In this document: positions 45,492 to 54,389 of the stretch, piece by piece
Numbering within the stretch: the first letter of the stretch is position 1
How the letters are laid out: each line of letters opens with the position of its first letter
Position numbers and translations under genes: made by a program
The notes under the pieces: model-generated
The model's input: only the letters and a program-made list of their open reading frames with translations
Database searches by the model: none
What the model was told of the DNA's origin: nothing
DNA from: Candidatus Zhuqueibacterota bacterium
GTDB lineage: Bacteria; Zhuqueibacterota; Zhuqueibacteria; Residuimicrobiales; Krinioviventaceae
Direction: 5' to 3'
NCBI GenBank assembly: GCA_016928775.1
Contig: JAFGKD010000016.1
Coordinates: forward strand, 1 to 64,000
Length of the DNA stretch: 64,000 bases

Positions 45492-47774
45492 ATGCGCAAC
45501 AGATTTCTGCAACTAACGTTTGTTCTGTCTATCGCCTGTCTTTTAACGTTCGACACCATCTGTGGACAATCGGCGTCCTTCCAGACATTTATGAATCCGG
45601 TTATTCCCGGGGACCATCCCGATCCAACGTTGACAAAAATTGGCAATTATTTTTACACATCCGGTTCCTCATTCAATCCTACGCCGAAAATTTATCGTTC
45701 CTCTGATCTGGTGCATTGGCAGGTGATCGCCCAGCCGGTTTCGGCGTCCTGGTCGCAATATGGGAACAGTCCGGGTGGCGGTATCTGGGGCGGCCACATG
45801 GTTTTATATAACGGCATCTACTGGCATTTCTTTGGACGAGGCGGCGGCAGTATGTATTTCGTCACCGCAGATTTACCCGAAGGTCCATGGAGCGCTCCCA
45901 CCAGAATGAACATTCCTTCCGGTATGGTTGGTCTGGGTGTCGACAATTCAATTTTGATTGACGAGGACACCGGCAAATGGTATTTACTCACCAAAGCCGG
46001 CCATGAAAATAATCATATCGTTGAGCTGGGCAATGATGGTCAGCCCAACGGCAATGTGCTGGATTTGACCTGGCTCAATCCAACCTCGGCAGGCAATCCT
46101 TATGGCTGGGCCGAAGGACCGGTAATGTGGAAACACAACGGCTATTACTATTACAGTTTTGCGGAACATCTCGTCGGTAGACAGTATGTCATGCGCAGCG
46201 ACACCTTGACCGACGATAAATCTGCCTGGACGGTGGTGAGCAGCAACAGCAATATGTTCACCGGTTCGCCCGGAACCTACAACAGACCGAATCATATCTC
46301 ACCGGTTGTTGAGCTCGATGACGGTACAAGCTGGTGTATTGCGCACAGTTATCACAGCAGCGGTGACTGGTATGCCCATGGACGTCAGGGTCTACTGTGC
46401 CAGGTTACTTATAACAGCAGTGGATTTCCAGTTTTACAATATCCGCCAAGCGACGCTCTTCCGGCTCCAAATCTTCCGAGCCAGGGCATTCCATGGACGG
46501 TACCACGTTCCGATATGTTCGACACAACAAAACTAAAGCCGCAATGGTCGTTTTTGGGATACACCCCGGATAACAAACAGTCCCTCACAGAACGGCCCGG
46601 CTGGCTAAAACTGCTGCCATACAGTGGCAATACAACTGTTTTACAAAATGATGGTGAACACAGTTATGCCATCATTACGCGAATCGATTTTGCGCCGGAA
46701 TCCACCCGGGATCAGGCCGGTTTATGGATTTTAAACGGACCGGAAACTCTGGCAGCAAAAGTCTACAGCGGCATCAACAGCACTGGCAAAACGGTTCTGG
46801 CATTCACTTTTGAAAACACTTTATATGAAACGGAAAATACTATAGGCTCTAACGTTTGGCTCAAGTTACTTCGACATGAACATGAAATGTCCGGTTTTTT
46901 CAGTTCCGATGGTCTTGCCTGGACGCAAATTGGTGATCCGATAAACTGTGTCAAGATGGATAGAGAGCACACCCAATTCAATAATTTCACCGGAAATCAA
47001 CAAGGGCTTTATGTAGAAGGCAAGGAGGCCTTTTTCGACCTGTATATCTACAAGGATGCTTACACGCCCATCCGAGCGGATAGTCCAGCCAATCAAGTGG
47101 GCACGTCCCGCAGGTACGCCAGAGGAGAGGGATATGTGCTTGGCAACATTCACAATGGTGATTGGGCCATGTATGCCGGAGTGGATTTTGGCAATGCAGA
47201 TTATGACCAAAGTCCGGATTCACTCAAGATGATTGCCGCCGGCCAAACGGAAAACGGCCGTATCGAAGTCTGGCTTGATTCACTTGACACGGGCGAAAAA
47301 ATTGCCGAATGCCCTATCGATGATACCGGTGATCTGAGTACGTTTAACATCTTTACAATAGAAACACAACCGACCACCGGTCAGCACGATGTATACCTGA
47401 AATTTTTAGGCACCGGATCGGATGTTCTGTTCCAGCTCAAATATTTCTATTTCAGAGCAAAAGGAGACACGACGACGTCGCTGTCAAATCGAAGGGATAC
47501 GGCTTTTCCAAAACACTTCGTATTAAAGCAGAACTATCCCAATCCGTTTAATCCGTCAACTCGAATCGATTTCGAGATTCCGGTAAAAACATTTGTTTCA
47601 CTGCAAGTTTTTGATATTTTGGGCAGAGAAATTAAAGAGCTGGCAGGTAAAGAATTCGCCAGAGGGAAGCACTCCATAATATTTGATGCATCGCATGTGG
47701 CCAGCGGGATCTACTTTTACAGACTGAGCGCAAAAGAATTCGCGCAAGCAAAAAAGATGTTTATTTTGAAATAG
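45492..47774 (+). CDS. GH43 glycoside hydrolase with CBM6 and T9SS sorting tail
   Basis: A 760-aa secreted enzyme. ATG 45492 follows an AAGGA site and gives a signal peptide (FVLSIACLLTFDTICGQ). The GH43 five-bladed propeller spans about 30-320 with the three acids Asp44 (HPDPT), Asp151 (GVDNSILID) and Glu208 (GWAEGP). A beta-sandwich typical of GH43 C-terminal modules follows (about 330-530), then a CBM6-like module (about 540-670; RGEGYVLGNIHNGDWAMYAG, DVYLKFLG) and the T9SS tail (NYPNPFNPSTRIDFEI ... MFILK). Expected substrates are beta-xylans or arabinans. It lies beside GH2 and the two-component genes. Confidence 0.92.
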   Translation: MRNRFLQLTFVLSIACLLTFDTICGQSASFQTFMNPVIPGDHPDPTLTKIGNYFYTSGSSFNPTPKIYRSSDLVHWQVIAQPVSASWSQYGNSPGGGIWGGHMVLYNGIYWHFFGRGGGSMYFVTADLPEGPWSAPTRMNIPSGMVGLGVDNSILIDEDTGKWYLLTKAGHENNHIVELGNDGQPNGNVLDLTWLNPTSAGNPYGWAEGPVMWKHNGYYYYSFAEHLVGRQYVMRSDTLTDDKSAWTVVSSNSNMFTGSPGTYNRPNHISPVVELDDGTSWCIAHSYHSSGDWYAHGRQGLLCQVTYNSSGFPVLQYPPSDALPAPNLPSQGIPWTVPRSDMFDTTKLKPQWSFLGYTPDNKQSLTERPGWLKLLPYSGNTTVLQNDGEHSYAIITRIDFAPESTRDQAGLWILNGPETLAAKVYSGINSTGKTVLAFTFENTLYETENTIGSNVWLKLLRHEHEMSGFFSSDGLAWTQIGDPINCVKMDREHTQFNNFTGNQQGLYVEGKEAFFDLYIYKDAYTPIRADSPANQVGTSRRYARGEGYVLGNIHNGDWAMYAGVDFGNADYDQSPDSLKMIAAGQTENGRIEVWLDSLDTGEKIAECPIDDTGDLSTFNIFTIETQPTTGQHDVYLKFLGTGSDVLFQLKYFYFRAKGDTTTSLSNRRDTAFPKHFVLKQNYPNPFNPSTRIDFEIPVKTFVSLQVFDILGREIKELAGKEFARGKHSIIFDASHVASGIYFYRLSAKEFAQAKKMFILK

Positions 47775-47807
47775 TACCATATGATCCTCGAAGGTAAGAT
47801 TGATTAA

Positions 47808-50597
47808 ATGATGGTAAGAATTTTTATGATGACAAAAAATGATAACTATTCAATTGACTTTGTGCATAAATCATTCGACAATATGGTATGCCTCTTTCTG
47901 CTCGCCTGTGTACCCTTACTTGCGCAAACCACGATAACCGACAACAGTAACATCCAGCGGCAACGCATTTCCATCAATCAAGACTGGCGCTTTTACAAAT
48001 ATGAGTCCATGGCAAAAACGGACAGCCTGATCTATGATGTGCGCCCGGAGATCAAAAAACATCGGGCTGATGGCCCTGCTGATGCCAAAACAACTGAGGC
48101 CGAGGAGGCAGAAACGACACAATTTATACTCAAGCCCTGGATTCTTCCCACCGGAAATAACTTTATTAAAGTTCCTGACAAGCGGTATAAACGACCGGCA
48201 GGGAATCCTGGCAAGGATTTTCCGTTTGTTCAAAACGATTTTGATGACAGTTTATGGGAACGCGTGAGTTTGCCGCACGACTGGGCCATCAAGGGGCCTT
48301 TTTACGAGGGCTGGGATGTGCCGGTCAGCGGCGGCATGGGACGCCTGCCCAGTCCCGGCGTGGCCTGGTATCGGAAAAAGCTTGATGTTCCAGTGTCCGA
48401 CGCTGGCAAGCGTTTTTTTTTAGATGTGGACGGCGCTATGTCCTATGCCATGGTGTGGTGCAATGGCACCCTGGTTGGCGGATGGCCTTTTGGCTATGCA
48501 TCATGGCGTCTAAACCTCACACCATTTTTTGTGCCGGGTGGTGAAAATCAATTGGCGATTCGTTTGGATAATCCGCCCGAGTCATCGCGCTGGTATCCTG
48601 GCGGCGGCATCTATCGTAACGTCTGGTTGGTCAAGACAAATCCTGTTCACGTGGATCAATGGGGCACTTTTATTACCACAGATAATGTTTCAGAGAACTC
48701 GGCCACGATAGCCCTCGATATCACCATCACCAATGCCGGTGAAAATGCTGTCAGAGTGACAGCCGTGACGCACATCTTTGTCCTCGCAGCTGACGGTAAC
48801 AAAACCGGCACTGCTGTGGCCACTTTTGATCCAGCGGAAATAGCAATTCCGGCGGGAGGGAAAAGCACCGTCTCTGGTTCTGTGAGATTGCTAAATCCCA
48901 AACTGTGGGGTCCTCCTCCCACGCAAACTCCCAATCTTTATATGTCAGAGACCACTTTGTTATTGGACGGCAAACCAGTCGATCAATACGGCACACATTT
49001 TGGTATTCGCTCACTGCGGTTCGATCCTGACTCTGGCGTCTATGTGAATGAAGAGCTTTTAAAAATCAAAGGCGTCAATCAACACCATGATCTGGGTGCA
49101 TTGGGTGCGGCGTTCAACATCCGCGCCGCCGAACGCCAGCTCGAAATTCTCCGCGAAATGGGCTGTAACGCCATCCGTACGGCACACAATCCTCCCGCTC
49201 CCGAGCTGCTCGAATTGACCGACCGCATGGGCTTTCTGGTAATGGACGAAGCATTCGATGTGTGGGAACGGAAAAAAACACCGCTCGATTTTCATCTCAT
49301 CTTTTCCGACTGGCATGAACAGGACGTGCGCGCCCTTGTGCGCCGCGATCGCAACCATCCTTCGGTCATCATCTGGAGTATTGGCAATGAAGTCGGCGAG
49401 CAATACACCGATGCAGAAGGCGCGGCCCTGGCAAAGCGATTATATGACATTGTAAAAGATGAGGATCCCACGCGTCCGGTAACCAGTGCGATGAACTGGG
49501 CCAAGCCGGACATGCCGCTGCCCGCTGTTCTGGATGTTATCAGCTTGAACTATCAGGGAGAAGGCATCCGCCAATCGCCGGAATTTGAGGGAACAAATCG
49601 TATCCGTACGTCGCCGCAGTATCCGGCTTTTCATGAGAAATTCCCCGATAAAGTCATTCTCAGCAGTGAAACTGCTTCCGCCTTTAGCAGCCGCGGCATC
49701 TATCTCTTTCCCGTCACCGGGAAAACCAGCGATATTGTACGCGATAGCCGGGGCGGCGACTCAAAGCTTCGGCATGTGAGCGCCTACGAACTGCATGCCG
49801 TCGATTTTGGTTCGTCAGCCGACAAGGTGTTCGGTTCCATCGAACGACATCCCTATGTGGCCGGCGAGTTTGTCTGGACCGGCTGGGATTACCTCGGCGA
49901 ACCGACGCCCTACTATGACGCCCGCAGCTCTTATTGCGGCATTCTCGATTTAGCCGGATTCAAAAAAGACCGCTTTTTTCTCTACCAGTCGCATTGGCGA
50001 CCCGACCACCCGATGGCGCACATCCTGCCGCACTGGAACTGGCCGGAGCGAGTTGGTGAGGTCACCCCGGTACATGTTTTCACCTCCGGTGATGAGGCTG
50101 AACTGTTCCTCAATGGCACCTCCCTTGGTCGAAAGAGAAAGAATCAGTATGAATATCGTCTGCGCTGGGACGACGTGATATACGAACCCGGCGAACTAAA
50201 GGTGGTGGTCTACAAGAACGGCGAGAAATGGGCTGAGGATATTGTCAAGACCACAGGCGAACCGGTCCGACTGGTGGCATCCGCAGATCGCGAAAAGATA
50301 CACGCTGATGAAATGGATTTGTCTTTTATTACAGTACGCGTGACTGATCAAAACGGTTTGACTGTGCCACGCTCGAACAACTTTATTGAATTCGAAATTG
50401 AGGGGTGCGGTGAAATCGTGGCAACGGATAATGGTGATCCGACCGATTTTGTGCCATTCCCCTCGCACAAACGCAAGGCATTTAACGGCCTGGCTTTGGT
50501 GATCATTCGCGCCAAAGCGGGCGACTCAGGTTCGATAATGGTTACAGCACAATCACCAGGACTTCAGGAAGCTCAAGTGGCCATCACATGTTATTAA
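47808..50597 (+). CDS. GH2 glycoside hydrolase (beta-galactosidase-like)
   Basis: A 929-aa GH2 enzyme. The signal region lies at about residues 25-45 (NMVCLFLLACVPLLAQ), so the true start may be one of several in-frame Met codons downstream of 47808. Sugar-binding domain: LPHDWAIKGPF, RWYPGGGIYRNVW. Catalytic acid/base Glu528 in WSIGNEVGEQ and nucleophile Glu621 in ILSSETASAF. INQDWRFYKYES at the start has an extended linker before the usual LPHDW. C-terminal Ig-like domains (about 730-929; VRVTDQNGLTVPRSNN) are present. Beta-galactosidase is the commonest activity, but other exo-glycosidases of GH2 are possible. No T9SS tail. Confidence 0.92.
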   Translation: MMVRIFMMTKNDNYSIDFVHKSFDNMVCLFLLACVPLLAQTTITDNSNIQRQRISINQDWRFYKYESMAKTDSLIYDVRPEIKKHRADGPADAKTTEAEEAETTQFILKPWILPTGNNFIKVPDKRYKRPAGNPGKDFPFVQNDFDDSLWERVSLPHDWAIKGPFYEGWDVPVSGGMGRLPSPGVAWYRKKLDVPVSDAGKRFFLDVDGAMSYAMVWCNGTLVGGWPFGYASWRLNLTPFFVPGGENQLAIRLDNPPESSRWYPGGGIYRNVWLVKTNPVHVDQWGTFITTDNVSENSATIALDITITNAGENAVRVTAVTHIFVLAADGNKTGTAVATFDPAEIAIPAGGKSTVSGSVRLLNPKLWGPPPTQTPNLYMSETTLLLDGKPVDQYGTHFGIRSLRFDPDSGVYVNEELLKIKGVNQHHDLGALGAAFNIRAAERQLEILREMGCNAIRTAHNPPAPELLELTDRMGFLVMDEAFDVWERKKTPLDFHLIFSDWHEQDVRALVRRDRNHPSVIIWSIGNEVGEQYTDAEGAALAKRLYDIVKDEDPTRPVTSAMNWAKPDMPLPAVLDVISLNYQGEGIRQSPEFEGTNRIRTSPQYPAFHEKFPDKVILSSETASAFSSRGIYLFPVTGKTSDIVRDSRGGDSKLRHVSAYELHAVDFGSSADKVFGSIERHPYVAGEFVWTGWDYLGEPTPYYDARSSYCGILDLAGFKKDRFFLYQSHWRPDHPMAHILPHWNWPERVGEVTPVHVFTSGDEAELFLNGTSLGRKRKNQYEYRLRWDDVIYEPGELKVVVYKNGEKWAEDIVKTTGEPVRLVASADREKIHADEMDLSFITVRVTDQNGLTVPRSNNFIEFEIEGCGEIVATDNGDPTDFVPFPSHKRKAFNGLALVIIRAKAGDSGSIMVTAQSPGLQEAQVAITCY

Positions 50598-50636
50598 TTC
50601 TACAACATCTGAAGCATAACGCAATTTACAAAAAAA

Positions 50637-50734
50637 AGAAAGGAGGTTCTCGTCAAAAGATTCGTTTCGGTCAAAAATTTCAGCACATCTTCATTGACGA
50701 ATGTCGATACATTCAAACAAGTCAGGAGGTCAAA
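50637..50734 (+). promoter_or_regulatory. Conserved roughly 100-nt 5' leader element, copy 2
   Basis: Same layout as 28120-28221: AGAAAGGAGG (50637-50646), 7 nt, CAAAAG (50654-50659), 4 nt, GTTTCG (50664-50669), then ACGAATGTCG and an AGGAGG ribosome site. Both copies precede genes for T9SS-sorted proteins at nearly the same distance (98 and 102 nt from element start to ATG). A 6-bp hairpin GAATGT/ACATTC (50699-50714) is possible. Function unknown. Confidence 0.45.
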
Positions 50735-51808
50735 ATGTTTACCAGAAAAGCAGTGTTCATGTTATTGACTGTCATATGTATGAGCACTATCATACATGCG
50801 CAATCCAAAGGTACTATTGTATTTGTCAGCTATCAAGTCGATACGAAAATCGATCCTGATACGGGCGAATATCCGGATATGCCGCATATTTACGCTTTGG
50901 AGGATGAGGGCTATGATGTCGTTATCTTTTATAACGCATCGTTGTCGTCAGCGAGCGAAGCGACGCTGGATACACTGTATGATGCTGATCTGATCATTAT
51001 GGGACGCTCCACACCGAGCACGGGTTATGGCGACCACAAACAAGCCTGGAACGAAATAACCACGCCCATTTTGAATCTCGAGTTGTGGAATTGCCGCAGT
51101 AGCCGTTTGAACTGGTTTAATACAGAGAACATGTTGAGTATCTCCGAAGAAGGTTCGATCTATAATGCGATTATTGAGGAACCGGATGATCCCGTATTTG
51201 AAGGTTGGGATACCTCTGCTCCAATTCCATGGATCGTATCCCCGTTTGATGCCGTGGGTGTAAAAGAAGCCGGAAATGGGAAGGTAATAGCTCGGTTGGA
51301 ATCAGATTCGACTGCTGTGTTTGTTCGTTTTGAACCGGAAGTCGAGTTTTATGATGGTTCCATTGACATGCCTGCTGGACACCGTACCGTGATTGGCAAC
51401 GGGCGTGATAATAGTGGCAATGCCCCATTTGATTATTATAATTTTACGGTAGAGTCCGAGGCGATATTTTTAGCGGAAGTCGCCCGAATGGTCGCCCTCA
51501 GTCGCGGCAATGCAGTGGAAAGCCGAGAGAACATAATCTCACCATCAGCTTTTGCATTGTCACAAAATTATCCCAATCCGTTCAATCCAACGACAACGAT
51601 ACCATTTCATCTGCCTGAAAAAAGTCGCGTACGCCTCAGCTTGATCAATATCCAGGGAAATGAAATAAGAACATTGGCCGATGCTGAATACGCTGCAGGT
51701 GATCATGAAATGACTTTTGATGCCGGTAATTTGCCGGCAGGCATCTATCTCTATAAAATAGAGACGGAGAAATATACGGCTGTGAAAAAACTAGCATTTG
51801 TTAAATAG
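50735..51808 (+). CDS. T9SS-sorted secreted protein with ThuA/GATase-like domain
   Basis: A 357-aa protein. ATG 50735 is preceded by AGGAGG and followed by a signal peptide (FMLLTVICMSTIIHA). Residues about 26-250 have the alternating beta-alpha pattern of class I glutamine amidotransferase-like (ThuA) proteins: GTIVFVSYQ, EDEGYDVVIFYNASL, DADLIIMGRSTPSTGYGD, PILNLELWNC. The last 80 residues are a T9SS sorting domain (QNYPNPFNPTTTIPFHL ... LAFVK). No catalytic triad is obvious, so a binding role is as likely as an enzymatic one. The gene ends 13 nt before a convergent GntR gene. Confidence 0.78.
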   Translation: MFTRKAVFMLLTVICMSTIIHAQSKGTIVFVSYQVDTKIDPDTGEYPDMPHIYALEDEGYDVVIFYNASLSSASEATLDTLYDADLIIMGRSTPSTGYGDHKQAWNEITTPILNLELWNCRSSRLNWFNTENMLSISEEGSIYNAIIEEPDDPVFEGWDTSAPIPWIVSPFDAVGVKEAGNGKVIARLESDSTAVFVRFEPEVEFYDGSIDMPAGHRTVIGNGRDNSGNAPFDYYNFTVESEAIFLAEVARMVALSRGNAVESRENIISPSAFALSQNYPNPFNPTTTIPFHLPEKSRVRLSLINIQGNEIRTLADAEYAAGDHEMTFDAGNLPAGIYLYKIETEKYTAVKKLAFVK

Positions 51809-51821
51809 AGAGGCTTGCATA

Positions 51822-52448
51822 TCACGCATTTTGTAAAGCTTCTCTTGATTTGTCGATATGATTTCGCATGAATTGCTCGGCTTGTTGACCATCACCGGCG
51901 GCAAGTGCCTTGATGATATTAAAATGTTCGTCGATGGTTTCTTCTGGCGGCCGCAAAAGTCCGGCTTGAAAGGCTTGCAAATGGAGATTGCTGAGCATCT
52001 CCAGGCGCGCAATAATTTTATTGCCGCTATAGAGCATGATGCTGTTGTGAAACTGTCGATCGGCTTTTTCATACTCGGTGTAGTCAATGGGATGTTGGTC
52101 TCGAAAAGGTTGAAAGAGCTGGCGTAGAAAAGTAATGTGCTCATTTTGCACATGAGCGGCCGCCAGGCGGGCCGAGAGCCCTTCGATAACGGCGCGAACG
52201 TGGAAAATATCAATGATTTCCTCAACAGACATTTGTTTCACAAACAGACCGCGCCGAGGTTTGCTCTCCACCAGCATTTCACTTTCCAGCCGATGCAAGG
52301 CCTTGAGCAGCGGGGTGCGGCTGACACCCAGTTGTGCCGAGAGTTTCTCTTGCAGCAACTTTTGTCCCGGCAATAACTCTTGATCAAAAATCATTTTTTT
52401 GACTCGAGAGTAAATCCGATCTGTGAGCTCTATATGTTCCAGGTCCAT
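51822..52448 (-). CDS. GntR-family transcriptional regulator (FadR/FCD subgroup)
   Basis: A 208-aa regulator. The N-terminal winged helix (about 8-70) reads DRIYSRVKKMIFDQELLPGQ and KLSAQLGVSRTPLLKALHRLESE, a standard GntR helix-turn-helix. The C-terminal FCD domain (about 80-200) has DRQFHNSIM, DEHFNIIKAL and FMRNHIDKS, typical of metal-assisted carboxylate ligand binding. It is transcribed divergently from the SerA-like dehydrogenase; a perfect 20-bp palindrome lies 28 nt upstream of its start and is the likely operator. It probably senses a sugar acid or related carboxylate. Confidence 0.92.
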   Translation of the reverse strand: MDLEHIELTDRIYSRVKKMIFDQELLPGQKLLQEKLSAQLGVSRTPLLKALHRLESEMLVESKPRRGLFVKQMSVEEIIDIFHVRAVIEGLSARLAAAHVQNEHITFLRQLFQPFRDQHPIDYTEYEKADRQFHNSIMLYSGNKIIARLEMLSNLHLQAFQAGLLRPPEETIDEHFNIIKALAAGDGQQAEQFMRNHIDKSREALQNA

Positions 52449-52475
52449 ATATAGTCCTCATTCTCAATTTAGCAT

Positions 52476-52495
52476 GAATTTTGAATTCAAAATTC
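52476..52495. promoter_or_regulatory. Perfect 20-bp palindrome, likely operator
   Basis: GAATTTTGAATTCAAAATTC is its own reverse complement. It lies in the 179-nt interval between the divergent GntR and serA-like genes, 28 nt from the GntR start, the classic place for an autoregulatory operator. A weak promoter-like pair TTGATC (52561-52566) / TAAGTT (17-nt spacer) lies nearer the serA-like gene. Confidence 0.55.
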
Positions 52496-52627
52496 GCCGC
52501 ATTGTAATCATTTCTCTGCTAAAGGTCAATAAAAAGATTGAAAAGAACAATGAATATTTGTTGATCGAACAAAATATTTTCGCTAAGTTTTCAATAATTC
52601 AGCATAACAGGAAGGAAAGGATAAAAG

Positions 52628-53833
52628 ATGAAAATTCTAATTGCCGACAAACTATCAACGTCGGCTGTGGATGCGTTAAAAAAGCTTGGTTGCTCAATTA
52701 CGCTTAATCCCGATATAACCGCGGAACAATTGCCGCACCATATTGATAATCACGATATCCTGGTCGTTCGCTCCACCAGGGTGACAGCGGAAACTATTGC
52801 CGCGGCTTCGTTTTTGTCTCTCATCATCCGTGCCGGGGCCGGAGTGAATACGATTGATCTCAGCGCCGCCAGCAGTCGCGGCGTTTATGTGGCAAATTGC
52901 CCTGGACAAAATACCCAGGCCGTTGCCGAGCTCACAATCGGATTGATGATTGCCGCCGATCGACGCATCGTCAGCGCGTCGCAGGAGTTACGCGCAGGTG
53001 GGTGGAATAAAAAAGAGTACAGCAAGTCATCCGGTTTGGCCGGCCGAACATTGGGTATCCTCGGCCTGGGTTCTATTGGCAAGGCGGTTGCGAAAGCGGC
53101 GCAGGGTCTTGAGATGAATGTTTCTGCCTGGTCGCGCAGCTTTACTCCCGAAATAGGTGCCGAACTCAATATTGATTTTTGCGCTTCGCCTTTTGAACTT
53201 GCCGAAAGGGCAGACGTGGTATCCGTGCATGTCGCCGCAACACCGGAGACCAAGCACCTGTGCAATGATGAATTTTTCAACCATATAAAAGATGGCGCTA
53301 TTTTTATCAACACGTCACGCGGCGACGTTGTTGATACGATGGCTTTGAAATCTGCCATGCTCAACAAGCATCTCAAAGTCGCTCTTGATGTTTTTGAGAA
53401 CGAACCCGGCAGCGGTGTTGCCGATTTTGCGGACAAAGAATTTGCACAGAGTATTGCCGCAACGCCACATATTGGCGCGTCGACTGATCAGGCATCCGAG
53501 GCTATTGCGCGTGCTGTGGTGGATAGCATTGAACACTATATGAAAACCGGGAAACCCCTCAATGTGGTGAATGTTAGACAGGCGCCCTGCGATTGCTCGA
53601 CACTTGTGGTGACACATTACAACAAAGTCGGCGTATTAGCGTCAGTGTTGAATGAAATTCGCAAAGATGACATCAACATTGAGGAAATGGACAATTCCAT
53701 TTTCTCAAATACGGCAGCGGCCAGCGCGACCATCAAGATCGATGAAAAGCCATCAGAAAATCTTGTCGATCGGATTCGGAATATTGAGCATGTGATTCGA
53801 GTCACCGTAAACGAAGCAATTAAACCAAATTGA
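52628..53833 (+). CDS. serA: D-3-phosphoglycerate dehydrogenase-like 2-hydroxyacid dehydrogenase (SerA family)
   Basis: A 401-aa NAD-dependent dehydrogenase. Rossmann motif LGILGLGSIGKAVA (about residues 140-153); catalytic Arg in NTSRGDVVD, Glu in DVFENEPGS and His in TPHIGAST. The C-terminal part (about 325-401; TLVVTHYNKVGVLASVLN) is an ACT-type domain as in one class of SerA, which binds serine for feedback. It would oxidise 3-phosphoglycerate for serine synthesis; a related hydroxyacid is possible since a GntR gene is divergent and no serC or serB is nearby. Confidence 0.88.
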   Translation: MKILIADKLSTSAVDALKKLGCSITLNPDITAEQLPHHIDNHDILVVRSTRVTAETIAAASFLSLIIRAGAGVNTIDLSAASSRGVYVANCPGQNTQAVAELTIGLMIAADRRIVSASQELRAGGWNKKEYSKSSGLAGRTLGILGLGSIGKAVAKAAQGLEMNVSAWSRSFTPEIGAELNIDFCASPFELAERADVVSVHVAATPETKHLCNDEFFNHIKDGAIFINTSRGDVVDTMALKSAMLNKHLKVALDVFENEPGSGVADFADKEFAQSIAATPHIGASTDQASEAIARAVVDSIEHYMKTGKPLNVVNVRQAPCDCSTLVVTHYNKVGVLASVLNEIRKDDINIEEMDNSIFSNTAAASATIKIDEKPSENLVDRIRNIEHVIRVTVNEAIKPN

Positions 53834-53880
53834 CATTTTTCTTTATTATTTGCATATTCATGCTACTGAGAGTACTGCCG

Positions 53881-54117
53881 ATGAATTTCAGGATAGTCGG
53901 AAATATTTCTGAAATCGAGACAATCGCATCCAGAACTTCAATAAGAGAACTAGAAAAGCTATTAAAAACTTATGGGCGGGCCAGATGGCGCAAGCGTAAA
54001 GGGATCGCAAATGTTGAATTGGATGACGGAACTACTCATCTCGCGGAAATTCATTGGTACGAAGCTCATGGAATTGGTAAAAGAGAATTAAAAGACTACT
54101 TTAGTTATGAAAAGTAA
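53881..54117 (+). CDS. Small basic protein of unknown function, first of a toxin-antitoxin-like pair
   Basis: A 78-aa protein beginning MNFRIVGNISEIETIA. The core RARWRKRKGIANVELDDGT is strongly basic and is followed by AEIHWYEAHGIGKRELK. I have seen small proteins of this pattern beside a second small gene, as here, in many environmental genomes, but I know no assigned function. ATG 53881 is preferred to an in-frame codon at 53830 that adds a hydrophobic stretch. It overlaps the next gene by 11 nt. The two-gene, overlapping, small-protein arrangement is what suggests toxin-antitoxin. Confidence 0.6.
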   Translation: MNFRIVGNISEIETIASRTSIRELEKLLKTYGRARWRKRKGIANVELDDGTTHLAEIHWYEAHGIGKRELKDYFSYEK

Positions 54118-54328
54118 ATATTTTATTTGCATTGACAATCGAGATGCAGAGGCTTCTTTAGAGCGATGGAAAGTCTATAAGGCAATAGAAGATAATCATG
54201 CCTTCAAGCATAAAATGATCAGAATTATTGACGAATCAGGTGAAGACTATCTTTTCCCCTTGGATTATTTCGTACCTATTGATTTACCGCAAACAGTTGA
54301 GCGTGCAATGCAAACTGCCATAAACTGA
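54107..54328 (+). CDS. Small acidic-basic protein, second of the toxin-antitoxin-like pair
   Basis: A 73-aa protein: YFICIDNRDAEASLERWKVY, then IRIIDESGEDYLFPLDYFVP. It overlaps the first gene by 11 nt in another frame and so is translationally coupled. No RelE, MazF, HigB or other known toxin motif was recognised. Function unknown; the pairing is the main clue. Confidence 0.6.
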   Translation: MKSKYFICIDNRDAEASLERWKVYKAIEDNHAFKHKMIRIIDESGEDYLFPLDYFVPIDLPQTVERAMQTAIN

Positions 54329-54360
54329 CACAGTGTTTTACGTTCAAGATGCCTTCTAAA

Positions 54361-54374
54361 AATGCAATAGCATT
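54361..54374 (-). terminator. Weak candidate terminator between convergent genes
   Basis: On the minus strand AATGC-TATT-GCATT is followed by TTT, so a 5-bp stem with a short T-run. It could end the DnaE2 transcript in the 61-nt convergent gap. Confidence 0.25.
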
Positions 54375-54389
54375 CTACCCCGGAAGTTA

